Positions 9,290 through 19,045 of a stretch of 64,000 nucleotides of DNA are shown here, in pieces. This DNA is from Pyronema omphalodes (lineage: Eukaryota > Ascomycota > Pezizomycetes > Pezizales > Pyronemataceae): positions 1 to 64,000 of the forward strand of contig JAJJXM010000013.1 in assembly GCA_024516155.1 (NCBI GenBank). Reading direction: 5' to 3'. Below the pieces are notes generated by a model. That model was not told where the DNA came from. It saw only the letters and a list, made by a program, of their open reading frames with translations, and did not search any database. Positions within the stretch are counted from its first letter, which is position 1, and every line of letters starts with the position of its first letter. The position numbers were made by a program, and so were the translations under genes.

Positions 9290-10123
9290 GTAGCTCCCCC
9301 CCCCCCCAGGCCGAGACTCCGACGAGGGTTGTCTGGGGTTCCCCGTGGGGACGAGGTCGGGGTTGTCGCTGGCGACGGTGATTGCGGTTCTGGCGGCGGC
9401 ATCTGCCGGATAGTCGTTGGTGGCGGGGAGAGTCTCCTCCGAACCCAGTGCTGGAGTGCTGCGGCAATGAGGACCCCTCGAATGGCGGTGGGGTGTGGTT
9501 CGGCGGTGGCACCTCTTCCTTTCCAGTGGGTGGTCCGTAAAAGGAGAGGTTTATCGCGAGTCGTTCGGGGTCCCTGTTCGGGACATGAGGTAGACAGGGA
9601 CATACCTCTTCTCCATCCAAGTCTCGCTCGAGGTTTCCGAGGCCAGCTCGGGTGCTGTTGGTGGCTGTTCCCCGTTGGGGTGTTGTTGGTCCTTCTCCGG
9701 GACGGGAGTTTGTTCATCCGGTGTCGGCGGCGGGAGGTGATGAGGAGCGGGCTGGCCCCGTGGCGCCGCATCTGGCCTCATGGCCGTCTATTTTTTCCAG
9801 AAACCCGCAGTCGTAGCAGACACTCTTTCCCCGCTGCCAGGCCCGACAGGCCTTCCGAACATCTAGATTTTCCTCCGGATCACTGCTTCTAACTCGGGAT
9901 CATGCATCCGTCCGCAGGTACATTCGTTGGTTCCTTCCTGTCCAGCGGTTGAAAAATAGTTGTGGTTCTCTTTCGATTGTCGATGTGTGGCGCAGTAGTC
10001 GTCATAGCAAAAGGTCCAGTGTTGGGCATCGTGTGGGGGATACGTGGTTGTCGGTGGGGGGGCGTTCTGGCGGTACCAGCCGCCGGAGTGTTGGTCCTTT
10101 TCGGGGTTTATGGGGCTGGCCAT
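9183..10123 (-). CDS. Extra reading frame of element D (ORF3): Cys/His domain, Pro-rich middle, C-terminal hydrophobic segment
   Basis: Not recognised as any known family. From Met 10123 it has HWTFCYDDYCATH (H-x3-C-x4-C-x2-H), then CTCGRMHDPELEAVIRR. After a frameshift near 9863 comes KACRAWQ...CYDCGFLEKIDGHEARC (C-x2-C-x8-H-x3-C). A Pro/Arg-rich low-complexity middle and another shift follow. The last frame (9183-9620) has AINLSFYGPP, VSAWGGGE and a hydrophobic stretch around MLLGAIVTTAGLWFLGVTLG, ending at TAG 9183. The last ~105 nt are inside the 3' LTR. Element E has the same order and motifs, so the protein was under selection. A zinc-binding, membrane-anchored product is inference. This copy is broken. 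Confidence 0.6.
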
Positions 10124-11446
10124 GGTTCTGACAACCTTGGGGCTGCTTTTTTTTGTAGGTTGTGTGAAATCGTCGGATAGCGTCGGGGCAATTCGTGAAG
10201 TTCTCCGAGGGTACCAAGTCTGGTCGGGATCAGGGAATCCCGTTCACGGTACACGATACTGGAGTCTATTTGGGTGGTAGCGGGAATCAACTATCTCCTC
10301 CACTTCCCATTCCTCTTTGTCTTCAATGATAATGGGTGGGGGAGAAGGTTGGACGTGCCCGGGGATCGTTGTAAGAGGAGGTTGAGCTAGCTCAAGCAAT
10401 GATATGTGCAATACAGGGTGTATCTTCACACTGGCGTGGAGGTCCAACTTATACGCTCTTGTTCCCATGCGCTCGAGGATGGTGTATGGTCCCATCAGCT
10501 TGTAATCCAACTTGCTGGATGGGCGACTTGTCTTCACATTTCTCCTCCGCAACCACACCCTATCCCCCTGCCTCAGCACAGGATCCGGGTGTTTTCTGAT
10601 TTGCCTGTTCTGCCTGGGCAGCCTGTGCATATCCGATTTCTGCCTGTAGTTCCCGGTGGAGGTTGGTGAGGGCTGAGACGTATTCCACCACCTCCAAATA
10701 TCCTCCTTCTACTCTTCCCAGGCTGGGTGCAAACCGCGGATGATACCCATAATTGGCGAAAAAGGGGGTAACCTTCGTTGTCTCGGATTGAGTGTTGTTA
10801 TAACAAAACTCCGCCAGTGGGAGTAGCTTTTCCCAGTCATCCTGCTGGTAATTGCAGTACGCCCGCAGGTACTGTTCAAGGGTAGCGTTCGTGCGTTCGG
10901 TCTGCCCGTCGGTCTCTGGATGGAATGCGGTGCTGAGCTTCCTCGTCGTCCCCATTGCCCCCATCACCCGTTTCCAAAACGTCGAAGTAAATAGAGACCC
11001 GCGGTCTGAGACGATATCATTAGGAAGTCCGTGGGCCCTGACCACATGCCTCAGGAATCCATCCGCCAGTTCTTCCGGCCCCATCGTGTCCGTATAGGCC
11101 ACAAGGTGAGCCATCTTTATGACTCGATCCACCATTACCCATAGGGCGTTGTTTCCTCCTCCTGGCGGAAGTCCGGTGATAAAGTCCATGGCCACCGAAT
11201 CCCACGGCGTCGCTGGTGGCTGTAAGGGCTTCAGGAGCCCGAAAGGAGCGTGCCTAACTGGCTTAATTCTTTTGCAGGTATCGCAGTGGTCTACGTATCG
11301 GTTGACATATTGGCGTTGCTGAGGCCAATAATAATTTCTACTGATTAGCTCCAAGGTCCTTGCCCGCCCTGGTGTCCCGCAACGAGTGCATCGTGGTGGT
11401 CATGTAGGAGCCGTAGCCGCAATCCATGGTCGTCTGGTACCCATAT
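10124..11446 (-). pseudogene. pol: Element D integrase and chromodomain
   Basis: Continuation of D pol after the E insertion. The His/Cys domain (ELISRNYYWPQQRQYV ... HCDTCKRIK) and the catalytic core are well kept: MDFITGLP with the first Asp, IVSDRGSLFTS with the second, FHPETDGQTERTNATLEQYL with the Glu. At about 10620 the frame shifts into the GPY/F module (DRVWLRRRNVKTSRPSSKL, LDYKLMGPYTILERMG), then a chromodomain start (EEWEVEEIVDSRYHP) and end (NCPDAIRRFHTTYKKK, about 10150-10217). A run of eight A near the end has probably slipped. The left border is the CATAT duplication of element E. Confidence 0.85.
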
Positions 11447-12226
11447 TGTCACAACGCTCCCGTGACATGGTCCTGGCCTCCGCCGTCACCACCGCAGGGC
11501 TATGGGTGGTTACCATCACCCTAGCAACCTGCTACGCCATCATGAAGTGATAGGGATAGGGTTAGGGCAAGGGGCTGGGCCCCTTGCCGGGGATTTCCAT
11601 ATGTTAGGAGTTATTTATTATTTGAACTTATTTTAGGTATCACGGTGGCTAGGGAAATGTTGGAATCGTTTACTTATCTCTTATGTAGTTGGAGTTACGG
11701 CGGTTAGCAAGGTAGTTATCTTTTGGTTATGTATTGTTTCTTTAGTATTTGGAATTGCGGCGGTTAGCAAGCTATCTTTTGGTATGTACTGTTTCTGTAT
11801 TATTTGGAATTACGGCAGTTAGCAAGGTAGTTATCTTTTGGTATGTATTGTTCCCTTGTTCTATTAATTGGAATTACGGTGGTTGGCAGTGGAGGGGGAT
11901 GTTGGTCATGTATTTAGTTATCACGGCGGTTAGCATTGGAGCATTCTCCGCAGGCAGAGAATGCTGAGTCACGAGTCATGAAGGAACAAGTATAAGAGGA
12001 GGAAATTTGTTTGTAGTTTATTTCTTCACGCAATCAAGTTTCTATTTACTATAATCCGTTCTACAAAAGTGCCCTTGTGATATCCCCATCTCTTCTAAAC
12101 TCACCTGTGATGTCCCAGCCAAACCCTCGCCCATTCCCAACCTACCAGCCTTACCTAAACCGCCCTCCTCGCCGCCGCTACCCTCGCGCTGCCTGTCGTC
12201 AGTAACCGTGGATACGGATTCTGATG
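11447..12226 (+). repeat. 5' LTR of element E
   Basis: Begins TGTCACAACGCTCCCG and ends near GATTCTGATG, followed by the primer site TTTGATTGCGTCC. It contains GGGATAGGGTTAGGG, several ATTACGGCGGTTAGCA repeats (11690-11935), an inverted repeat at GCATTCTCCGCAGGCAGAGAATGC, and a TATA box (TATAAGAGG, 11991). The first ~100 nt read SRDMVLASAVTTAGLWVV and on to TGA, the intact version of the ORF3 tail. Confidence 0.88.
11690..11935 (+). repeat. Imperfect ~50-70 bp tandem repeats in the E LTR
   Basis: Units of the form TTGGAATTACGGCGGTTAGCAAGGTAG... recur five to six times with TTATCTTTTGGTATGTATTG spacers. The same array is in the 3' LTR (18490-18740). They lie upstream of the TATA box in U3, where such repeats often bind activators; that role is inference. 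Confidence 0.7.
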
Positions 12227-12239
12227 TTTGATTGCGTCC
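12028..12239 (+). promoter_or_regulatory. Self-priming pair of element E (LTR 12028-12037; primer site 12227-12239)
   Basis: ACGCAATCAA in the LTR, 37 nt after the TATA box start, is complementary to TTGATTGCGT at 12228-12237 immediately after the LTR. The position close to the expected transcript start is what the Tf1 mechanism predicts. D has the same pair. Confidence 0.6.
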
Positions 12240-12297
12240 TGTGTACGACACCCAACGCGGAACGAAAACCCAGAAAACCCAGAAGTAGGCGAACACA

Positions 12298-13354
12298 GTG
12301 GCGTCCTTTCAGCTAAAAGAGCTCGGAGAACATATCGAACAAGAACCGACCGGATCGGCAAGCCCAGTGACCCCCGAACAACCATCCAGACCGCAGAACC
12401 CCGAATCCCCCGAACTGCCCCATACCCCTACCGACGACCCTGCGGAAATGGCGACCCCGGCAGGATTAGGACTTGTCACTCCCGTCACAATGACCCAGGA
12501 GCAGTTGAACCAGATCCTCATCCAACTCCATCGCCCCACGACAAACAGTAACCCAAAGGTGGAAGACCCGGAGCTGTACTATGGGGAAAGAACCAAGCAG
12601 AGGACATTCCTGACGCAATGCGAACTGAAGTTCAATTGCGAAGGGAAACGGTTCGGCACCGAACAAAAAAAGGTAAACTATGCGAGCTCCCGATGCAGAG
12701 GTAACGTTGGGCATGGATCGAGCCGTCCATCAAGGAGGGGAAGAGCGTATACACGACATGGGAGGCCTTCAAGACCGCTGTCAGTAGGGCTTTCGGGGAA
12801 GCCGACTCAAAAGAAGTAGCAAGAAGAAACTTCAAGATCATCAGGCAGGGCGCGCGATCCGCCGCTTCATACTGGGCCGAATTTCAAAGAATCAAATCCC
12901 ACTTAAGATATAATGACGAAACCAACATCGATCAATTCAGTGATGGACTAAATACAGACGTCCAACAACAGTTAGCACTCCTCGACGAACGACCGACGGA
13001 CCTCATGGAATTCGCGAACAAGGCCATAGCGTTAGACAACCGACTATTCAATTTCCAAATCCTGAGGACCCGATATGAACCTCAATTCTATCACCACCCC
13101 CACCTGAAGGGGCAGGGACACGACTCTCGACTCTCCGACCCCGAACCGATGGAATTAGATTCCACTCGCGGACCGAAACCAAGGGATAGGATGGAGGAGG
13201 ATAGGCGGAAGCGGAATAATCATGTTTTAACTGCGGGAAGGTGGGACACTACGCTGCGAAGTGCCCAAGTAAGAAATTATACTGAGCAGCGGAAACTACA
13301 TTGGTAGAACAGGGACTCGGTGAGACGTCGGGAAAAGAAAGTCCCCAGGAATAA
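12298..13354 (+). pseudogene. gag: Element E gag
   Basis: Opens soon after the primer site; the exact start is uncertain. A proline/threonine-rich N-terminus is followed by ELYYGERTKQRTFLTQCELKF, a shift near 12690, then the gag core (WAEFQRIKSHLRYNDE, FSDGLNTDVQQQLALLDE, ALDNRLFNFQ) and a shift near 13215. It ends in a perfect CCHC knuckle (CFNCGKVGHYAAKC, 13223-13264). The gag frame meets TAA at 13352-13354 inside a stem-loop shared with D. Confidence 0.8.
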
Positions 13355-13377
13355 AAGGAAAAGGTGGATTCCTGGGG
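13343..13377 (+). promoter_or_regulatory. Stem-loop at the gag end of element E
   Basis: CCCCAGGAAT (13343-13352) pairs perfectly with ATTCCTGGGG (13368-13377) across a 15-nt loop. The gag-frame TAA starts on the last stem base. D has the same 10-bp stem and 15-nt loop at 31080-31114 with a compensating pair change. Position suggests control of gag/pol expression. Confidence 0.6.
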
Positions 13378-13429
13378 CAACTGTCGCCCACCAGTTCAAA
13401 CACGGCAGGACCGGCGGATAGAATATCGA

Positions 13430-14300
13430 GTGTAGGACCATACGGGAGAAACGAAAAGATTATCCTGCGAGTAAAATTAATCGGACGAAATAAGAAAGAA
13501 CACCACACAACGGCCATGATCGACTGCGGGGCCACGGAGAATTTTATAGATCGAAATACGTGAGACAGCATGGATTGCCCTGCGCGAAAAAATAAACGCC
13601 ACGAAAGGTTCTCGCTGTAGACGGACGGGAATTGGATGGGGGCCCAGTAACCCACGATGCCATGGTGACCATGGTGATCAACGACCATAGGGAAGAAATT
13701 AGGCTCCACTGTATTACCATTGGCAACGCACCCATTATCCTGGGACTGCCTTGGTTGCGGAAACACAACCTCAGGATCGACTGGAAGGAGGGAAGGATTG
13801 TCTTCAATTCCGAAAAATGCGGAAAGAACTGCCTTCCCACCTTACCCCATGCCACGACCGTGACGGAACGAGGGCGGAAAAAGAATATAATCGACAGATA
13901 CATGAGGAAGCGGAGCACGCCTATGGTATGGAAGGGCCGGAAGATATGCTCCAGACGGATGAGGAAGATGAGCTTCGCATCCAAGAGATTTGGGGAGAAA
14001 GTATATGAGAGGGTGAAGAAGGAGAAGAAGTGGAAGAGTCGGAGAACGAGGATATGGAAAGCGTACAGGGATCTAGGCGCGCGGAATCCACCGAGGACGA
14101 TCCCGACTCGCTTCAGCGCGCTTCGCGGCAACCCCTGCAATCGCCGGCCAACCAGAAGGAACCGGGGAACTGGGAACCCGCTCCCGCCAAATCAATCGCT
14201 ACTGCGCCAGCCAACCAGAAAGAACCGGGGAACTGGGAAACCGCTCCCGCCAAATCAATTGCCACTTCCGGGGAATTGGAACTCGTGGGTACAATAACCC
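13430..14300 (+). pseudogene. pol: Element E retropepsin and linker
   Basis: Protease signature MIDCGATENFIDR near 13515-13550, then the flap/second half (LAVDGRELDGGPVTHDAM, ITIGNAPIILGLPWLRKH). A charged, glutamate-rich linker (about 13860-14300) contains a 21-residue unit repeated twice (period 63 bp, 14147-14272; core NQKEPGNWE). One or two shifts occur around 13565-13620 and near 14000. The equivalent linker in D carries a larger repeat array. Confidence 0.75.
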
Positions 14301-15680
14301 GAGCGGCGAAGAACAAACATGATTCCCTGGAAGGAATAATACCAGCAGAATATACAGATTACCTCTCCGTATTCAGGGAAAAAGAGGCGGTAGGGTTGCC
14401 TCCGCACCGACATCATGACCACCAAATCCCCTTGAGGAAGGGAAGATTCCGCCGTTCGAACCCCTGCGAGCTCTCGATGAGGAACGCCTGCGAGTATTGA
14501 GGGATTACTTGGAAGAGAATGAAAGGAGGGGTTGGGTCCGACGGTCGACGTCTCCAGCGGGAGCCCCAATCCATTTCGTTAAGAAAAAGGATGGTACCTT
14601 GCGGTTATGCGTTGACTACCGACGACTCAACGAAATCACAATCAAAGAAAGCACCCCACTCCCGCTGATAGGGGAAGCGTTGGATAGACTTTCCAACGCC
14701 AAGATCTATACAAAGTTGGATGTGCGAGATGCATACCATAACCTCTGAATAGCCACAGGAGATGAATGGAAGACTGCGTTCCGGACCAAGTATGGTCTAT
14801 ACGAATATTTGGTAATGCCATTTGGCTTAACAAATGCTCCAGCTTTGTTTCAACGATGGATGAATGAAGTCTTAAGTGATTACCTCGACATCTTTTGCAT
14901 CGCCTATCTCGACGACATATTGATTTACTCGGATAATATGGAGGAGCATCGGAAACCCGTTCGCATGGTCCTGGAAAGGTTAAGAGACGTATGACTCACC
15001 CTGAAACCCTCGAAATGTGAATTCAACACGAAAAGGACGGAATACCTGGGATACATCATATCCCCCACAGGGTTGCAAATGGACCCCGACAAAATTAGGG
15101 CGGTTAAGGAATGGAAGGAACCGGTAAATGTGAAGGGAGTCCAAAGTTTCCTGGGGTTCGCCAATTTCTACCGTTGATTCATCCGGGATTTCAGCAAGAT
15201 CACCACGCCATTGACACGATTCACGAAAAAACAGGTACCCTGGGAATGGCACGAGAACACAGCGAGCCTTTGAGCAACTCAAAACGGCAATGATATCCCA
15301 ACCGATCCTGCAACATTTCGACACGGATCGGCCACTCACCCTGAAAACAGACGCCTTAGACTATGCCATGGGGGCAGTCTGCTCACAACCCGACGACTCC
15401 AACGTACTGCACCCCCTGGCCTGTTTTCAAGAAAGTCAAAAACGCGGAGCCCAATTATGACATCCACGATAAGGAGCTCCTGGCAATAGTGGAAGCATTA
15501 CAAATGGTCTACATACTGCAAATCGACAAAACACAGTATCCGGATACTGTCAGACCATAAAAACCTGGAGTATTGGCAAACGAAGCGGGACCTCAACCTC
15601 CGACAGGCCCGATGGGCAGAAGAACTGGCTAACTATGACTTCACCATCACGTATCGACCAGGGAAGTTGCTGGAAAACCC
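14300..15680 (+). pseudogene. pol: Element E reverse transcriptase and RNase H
   Basis: Linker motif IIPAEYTDYLSVFREKEA leads into RT ([61 protein letters not shown] with the catalytic [13 protein letters not shown]). From 14497 the frame is interrupted only by TGA at 14746, 14992 and 15175, each at the place of an Arg codon. RNase H starts near 15320 ([13 protein letters not shown]; the usual ETDASD is altered) after a shift, with [16 protein letters not shown] following. Confidence 0.8.
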
Positions 15681-17287
15681 GACATATTGTCCCGAGACTC
15701 AGGAGACTCTCCCTGTGAAGGGGAGATGAAGCACCGGCAGAATCGAAGCCGAGTCCTCCTCCCCCAGGAAGGTTTTCATGTGAACGGGACACAATTGATC
15801 AGACTCACCCCGGACACCCCCCTCATGACCGAAATTCGGAAGAAGACGGAGACCGATACAGAACTTCAGGAGGTAATCCGCAAAATTCGGGGAGGAATAA
15901 CCCGAGACAATAGGGTCCCCTTGGGGTTATGCGAGGAAAAATGGGTTACTCCTATACCAGGGATTGATATGGGTCCCTGATGACGACGACCTGAGGTGAC
16001 AAATTCTACGACAACATCACAACTCCCAAGCCGCGGGGCATCCGGGACGGGCAAGGACCTTGGAGTTGGTCAGCCGAAATTTTTATTGGCCACAACAACG
16101 ACAGTATGTGACTCGATATGTCGACTACTGTGATACGTGTAGACGTATCAAACCCATTAAGCACGACCCCTTCGGTCTCTTACGACCATTACAGATTCCA
16201 GAAAGACCATGGGCATCCATCTCCACGGATTTTCACAGGTCTTCCGGAAGATGGGGGACTGAATACGATATGGGTGATTGTGGACCGCTTGACGAAGATG
16301 GCACACTTTGTACCATGTAGGGACACTATGGGGCCTAGGTCACTTGCGGACGGGTTTCTCACACATGTGGTACGGGCCCACGGACTCCCCAGCAGCATCA
16401 TCTGGGACCGGGGGTCCTTATTCACCTCTCAGTTGTGGAAGAGGATTATGGAGCCAATGGGAACCTCGAGGAACCTGAGTACGGCGTTCTACCCAGAGTC
16501 CGACGGACAGACAGAGAGGGTCAATGCGATCCTCGAGCAATACCTCAGCGTGTATTGTCACTACCAACAGAACAATTGGAACCAACTTCTTCCTATGGCG
16601 GAGTTCTGCGACACCAACTCCCGCTCAGGAACGACCAAGGTATCCCCCTTCTTTGCGAATTACGGATATCATCCCCGTTTTACAACCCACCGCTGGGTGA
16701 AGTCGCGGAAGGAAACCCCGAGGTCTCCAAATATGTTGGCGCCCTCAACCGACTTCACGAGGAACTAAGGGCAGAGGTCCACTATGCCCAGACTGCTCAT
16801 GCAGAACAGGCGAACCGGCATCGACACCCGGATCCGGTCCTTCGAGTGGGAGATCGGGTCTGGCTGAAGAGGAAGAATGTGAAAACCACCCGGCCCTCCA
16901 ACAAGCTCGACTACAAGTTATTGGGCCCCTACACCATCTTATCTAAGGTAGGGTGGCGAGCTTATAAGCTGGACCTCCCCCCAAACGCAAAGATCCATCC
17001 AGTATTTCACATCTCCCTGCTAGAACCGTCTCAACCTACTTCGACCACCATCCCAGGCCATATTCAGCCCCCTCCGCTACCGATTATCCTCGACGACGAG
17101 GAAGAGTGGCAAGTTGAAGAGATAGTGGATTCTCGACGCGACCGGGACAAACCAATATCGAGTCAAGTGGACTGGTTTCCACGACCCCGATACGACCTGG
17201 TACCCTGCCGACAATTTCCAAAACTCCCCCGACGCCATCACCCAATTCCACCACAGGTACCCTAAGAAACCTGCACCACAGCTGTAA
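15680..17287 (+). pseudogene. pol: Element E integrase with GPY/F module and chromodomain
   Basis: His/Cys domain at about 16010-16150 (HNSQAAGHPGRARTLELV, YCDTCRRIK). The catalytic core is in shifted frames (VIVDRLTKMAHFVPC; IIWDRGSLFTS; YPESDGQTERVNAILEQYL). GPY/F module DRVWLKRKNVKTTRPSNKLD and LLGPYTILSKVG, then chromodomain WQVEEIVDSRRDRD, a one-base shift, and YRVKWTGFHDPDTTWYPADNF to TAA at 17285-17287. That stop overlaps the ATG of ORF3 as TAATG. Confidence 0.85.
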
Positions 17288-18356
17288 TGGACGACAGAAC
17301 GAGTTCTGAGGACCCCCCGTCCGCTTTGGGCTGGTACCGAACCCCTGATCCTCCGGCAGAAAAGAAATCCCCCCACCCCACGATCCCGCACGCAGAACTA
17401 CACTGGTCGTTCTGCAACAACGACTCCTGCTCCATTCACCTCCAATTGAACTAAACAACAATCACTTCCCAGCGGTGGCGCAAGCAATTGCGGCACGCAT
17501 AAAAAAATCATGTAGCTGCGGGCATCTACATGATCGCGAGTTAGAATGGGTGATCCGAGACCGAAGGATGGACCCGCACAAGGCCTGCAAAGCATGGCAA
17601 GAAAGGAAGAGACTCTGCAAAGGTGTGCAAGTTCTTGGTCAACAAAGACGGACACGACCAGAGATGCGGCATCAGGGGATGTAAACCCCCCGACGGAGAC
17701 CGAGACAACGACCCCACCCTGCAGAACGAGCCCGAGACAGGAAGGGAACCTCCCGTCTCCACAGGAAAATCAGGAAAACGAACCACCCCGTCCCCGCGAA
17801 CTGGAATCAGAGGTACCTCACCATGCATACGATCCGACACCAACTCCCATGTAATTATGATGACCGGACCCTCGGACCACTAGAAGGTGGCAATCAACCT
17901 GTCCTTCTATCAGACAGCGGATCCGGAGCAGCATCTCCCCACCGTCGACTCCCGACCAACCAACGACCCTGACATCCGCCCCTTGTTCGGATCCCCGGAG
18001 CCCCCCGCCTCAGGGCACCAACAAGATTCAAATACCCCCGTTCTCCTTAGGGGCACCAACAAGAACAAACAACGGCGCCCCCCTTAGGACACCACAAGAG
18101 CAATACCGCCTTATGTCCTCGAGGACATCACCAGGACGTCGTACTTCGCCGACGTTGGGGAAGGCAGTATCGGGCACGGTCCACCATCCGGAGGCAGCGT
18201 GGGGGACTGGCCTACGGCCTCGCCCAGTCTCGGCGTGGAGGGGGGGGCTTATGTCACAACGCTCCCGTAACATGCTCCTGGCCTCCGCCGTCACCACTGC
18301 AGGGCTATGGGTGGTTACGCATCACCCTAGCAACCTGCTACGCCATCATGAAGTGA
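17287..18356 (+). CDS. Extra reading frame of element E (ORF3): Cys/His domain, Pro-rich middle, C-terminal hydrophobic segment
   Basis: The ATG at 17287-17289 overlaps the pol stop (TAATG), an arrangement compatible with termination-reinitiation. Order as in D: HWSFCNNDSCSIH (17401-17439), CSCGHLHDRELEWVIR (about 17512-17560), KACKAWQ and then CKFLVNKDGHDQRC (about 17586-17664), AINLSFY (17890), a Pro/Arg-rich stretch, RPVSAWRGG (about 18220-18245), and SQRSRNMLLASAVTTAGLW running into the 3' LTR. It needs several frame changes and has a one-base insertion near 18318, so this copy is dead. Spacing of Cys/His residues is identical to D. Family unknown. Confidence 0.6.
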
Positions 18357-19040
18357 TAGGGCTAGGGTTAGGGCAAGGGGCTAGGGCCCCTTGCCGGGGA
18401 TTTCATATGTTAGGAGTTATTTATTATTGACTTATTTTAGGTATCACGGTGGCTAGGGAAATGTTGGAATCGTTTACTCTATCTCTTATGTAGTTGGAGT
18501 TACGGCGGTTAGCCAGGTAGTTATCTTTTGGTTATGTATTGTTTCTTTAGTATTTGGAATTGCGGCGGTTAGCAAGCTATCTTTTGGTATGTACTGTTTC
18601 TGTATTATTTGGAATTACGGCGGTTAGCAAGGTAGTTATCTTTTGGTATGTATTGTTCCCTTGTTCTATTAATTGGAATTACGGCGGTTGGCAGTGGTGG
18701 GGGATGTTGGTCATGTATTAGTTATCACGGCGGTTAGCATTGGAGCATTCTCCGCAGGCGGAGAATGCTGAGTCACCAGTCATGAAGGAACCAGTATAAG
18801 AGGAGGAAATTTGTATGTAGTTTATTTCTTCACGCAATCAAGTTTCTATTTACTATAATCATATCTACAAAAGTGCCCTTGTGATATCCCCCATCTCTTC
18901 TAAACTCACCTGTGATTTCCCAGGCAAACCCTCGCCCATTCCCAACCTACCAGCCTTACCTAAACACCGCCGCCGCCCTCCTCGCCGCCGAAACCCCCGC
19001 GCTGCCTGTCGTCAGTAACCGTGGATACGGATTCTGATAA
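18252..19040 (+). repeat. 3' LTR of element E
   Basis: Near-identical to 11447-12226. It starts TGTCACAACGCTCCCGTAACATG and ends at GATTCTGATAA, before the CATAT duplication. The polypurine/G-rich stretch GTGGAGGGGGGGGCTT directly precedes it as the plus-strand primer. The high similarity of the two LTRs contrasts with the decay of the coding region. Confidence 0.88.
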
Positions 19041-19045
19041 CATAT

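Larger units (their letters stand above)
11447..19040 (+). mobile_element. Ty3/gypsy element E, full length but degenerate, nested in D
   Basis: Two LTRs (11447-12226 and 18252-19040) enclose gag, protease, RT, RNase H, integrase, chromodomain and the extra ORF3. The 5-bp target duplication is CATAT at 11442-11446 and 19041-19045, splitting D pol between RNase H and the integrase His/Cys domain. E is the closest relative of D here. Several frames are shifted and three CGA codons in RT have become TGA. Confidence 0.9.

Noticed and set aside
9284..9892. 202-codon plus-strand frame opposite D ORF3
   Set aside because: Shadow of the GC-rich, proline-coding middle of ORF3; no motif, and not conserved in E.
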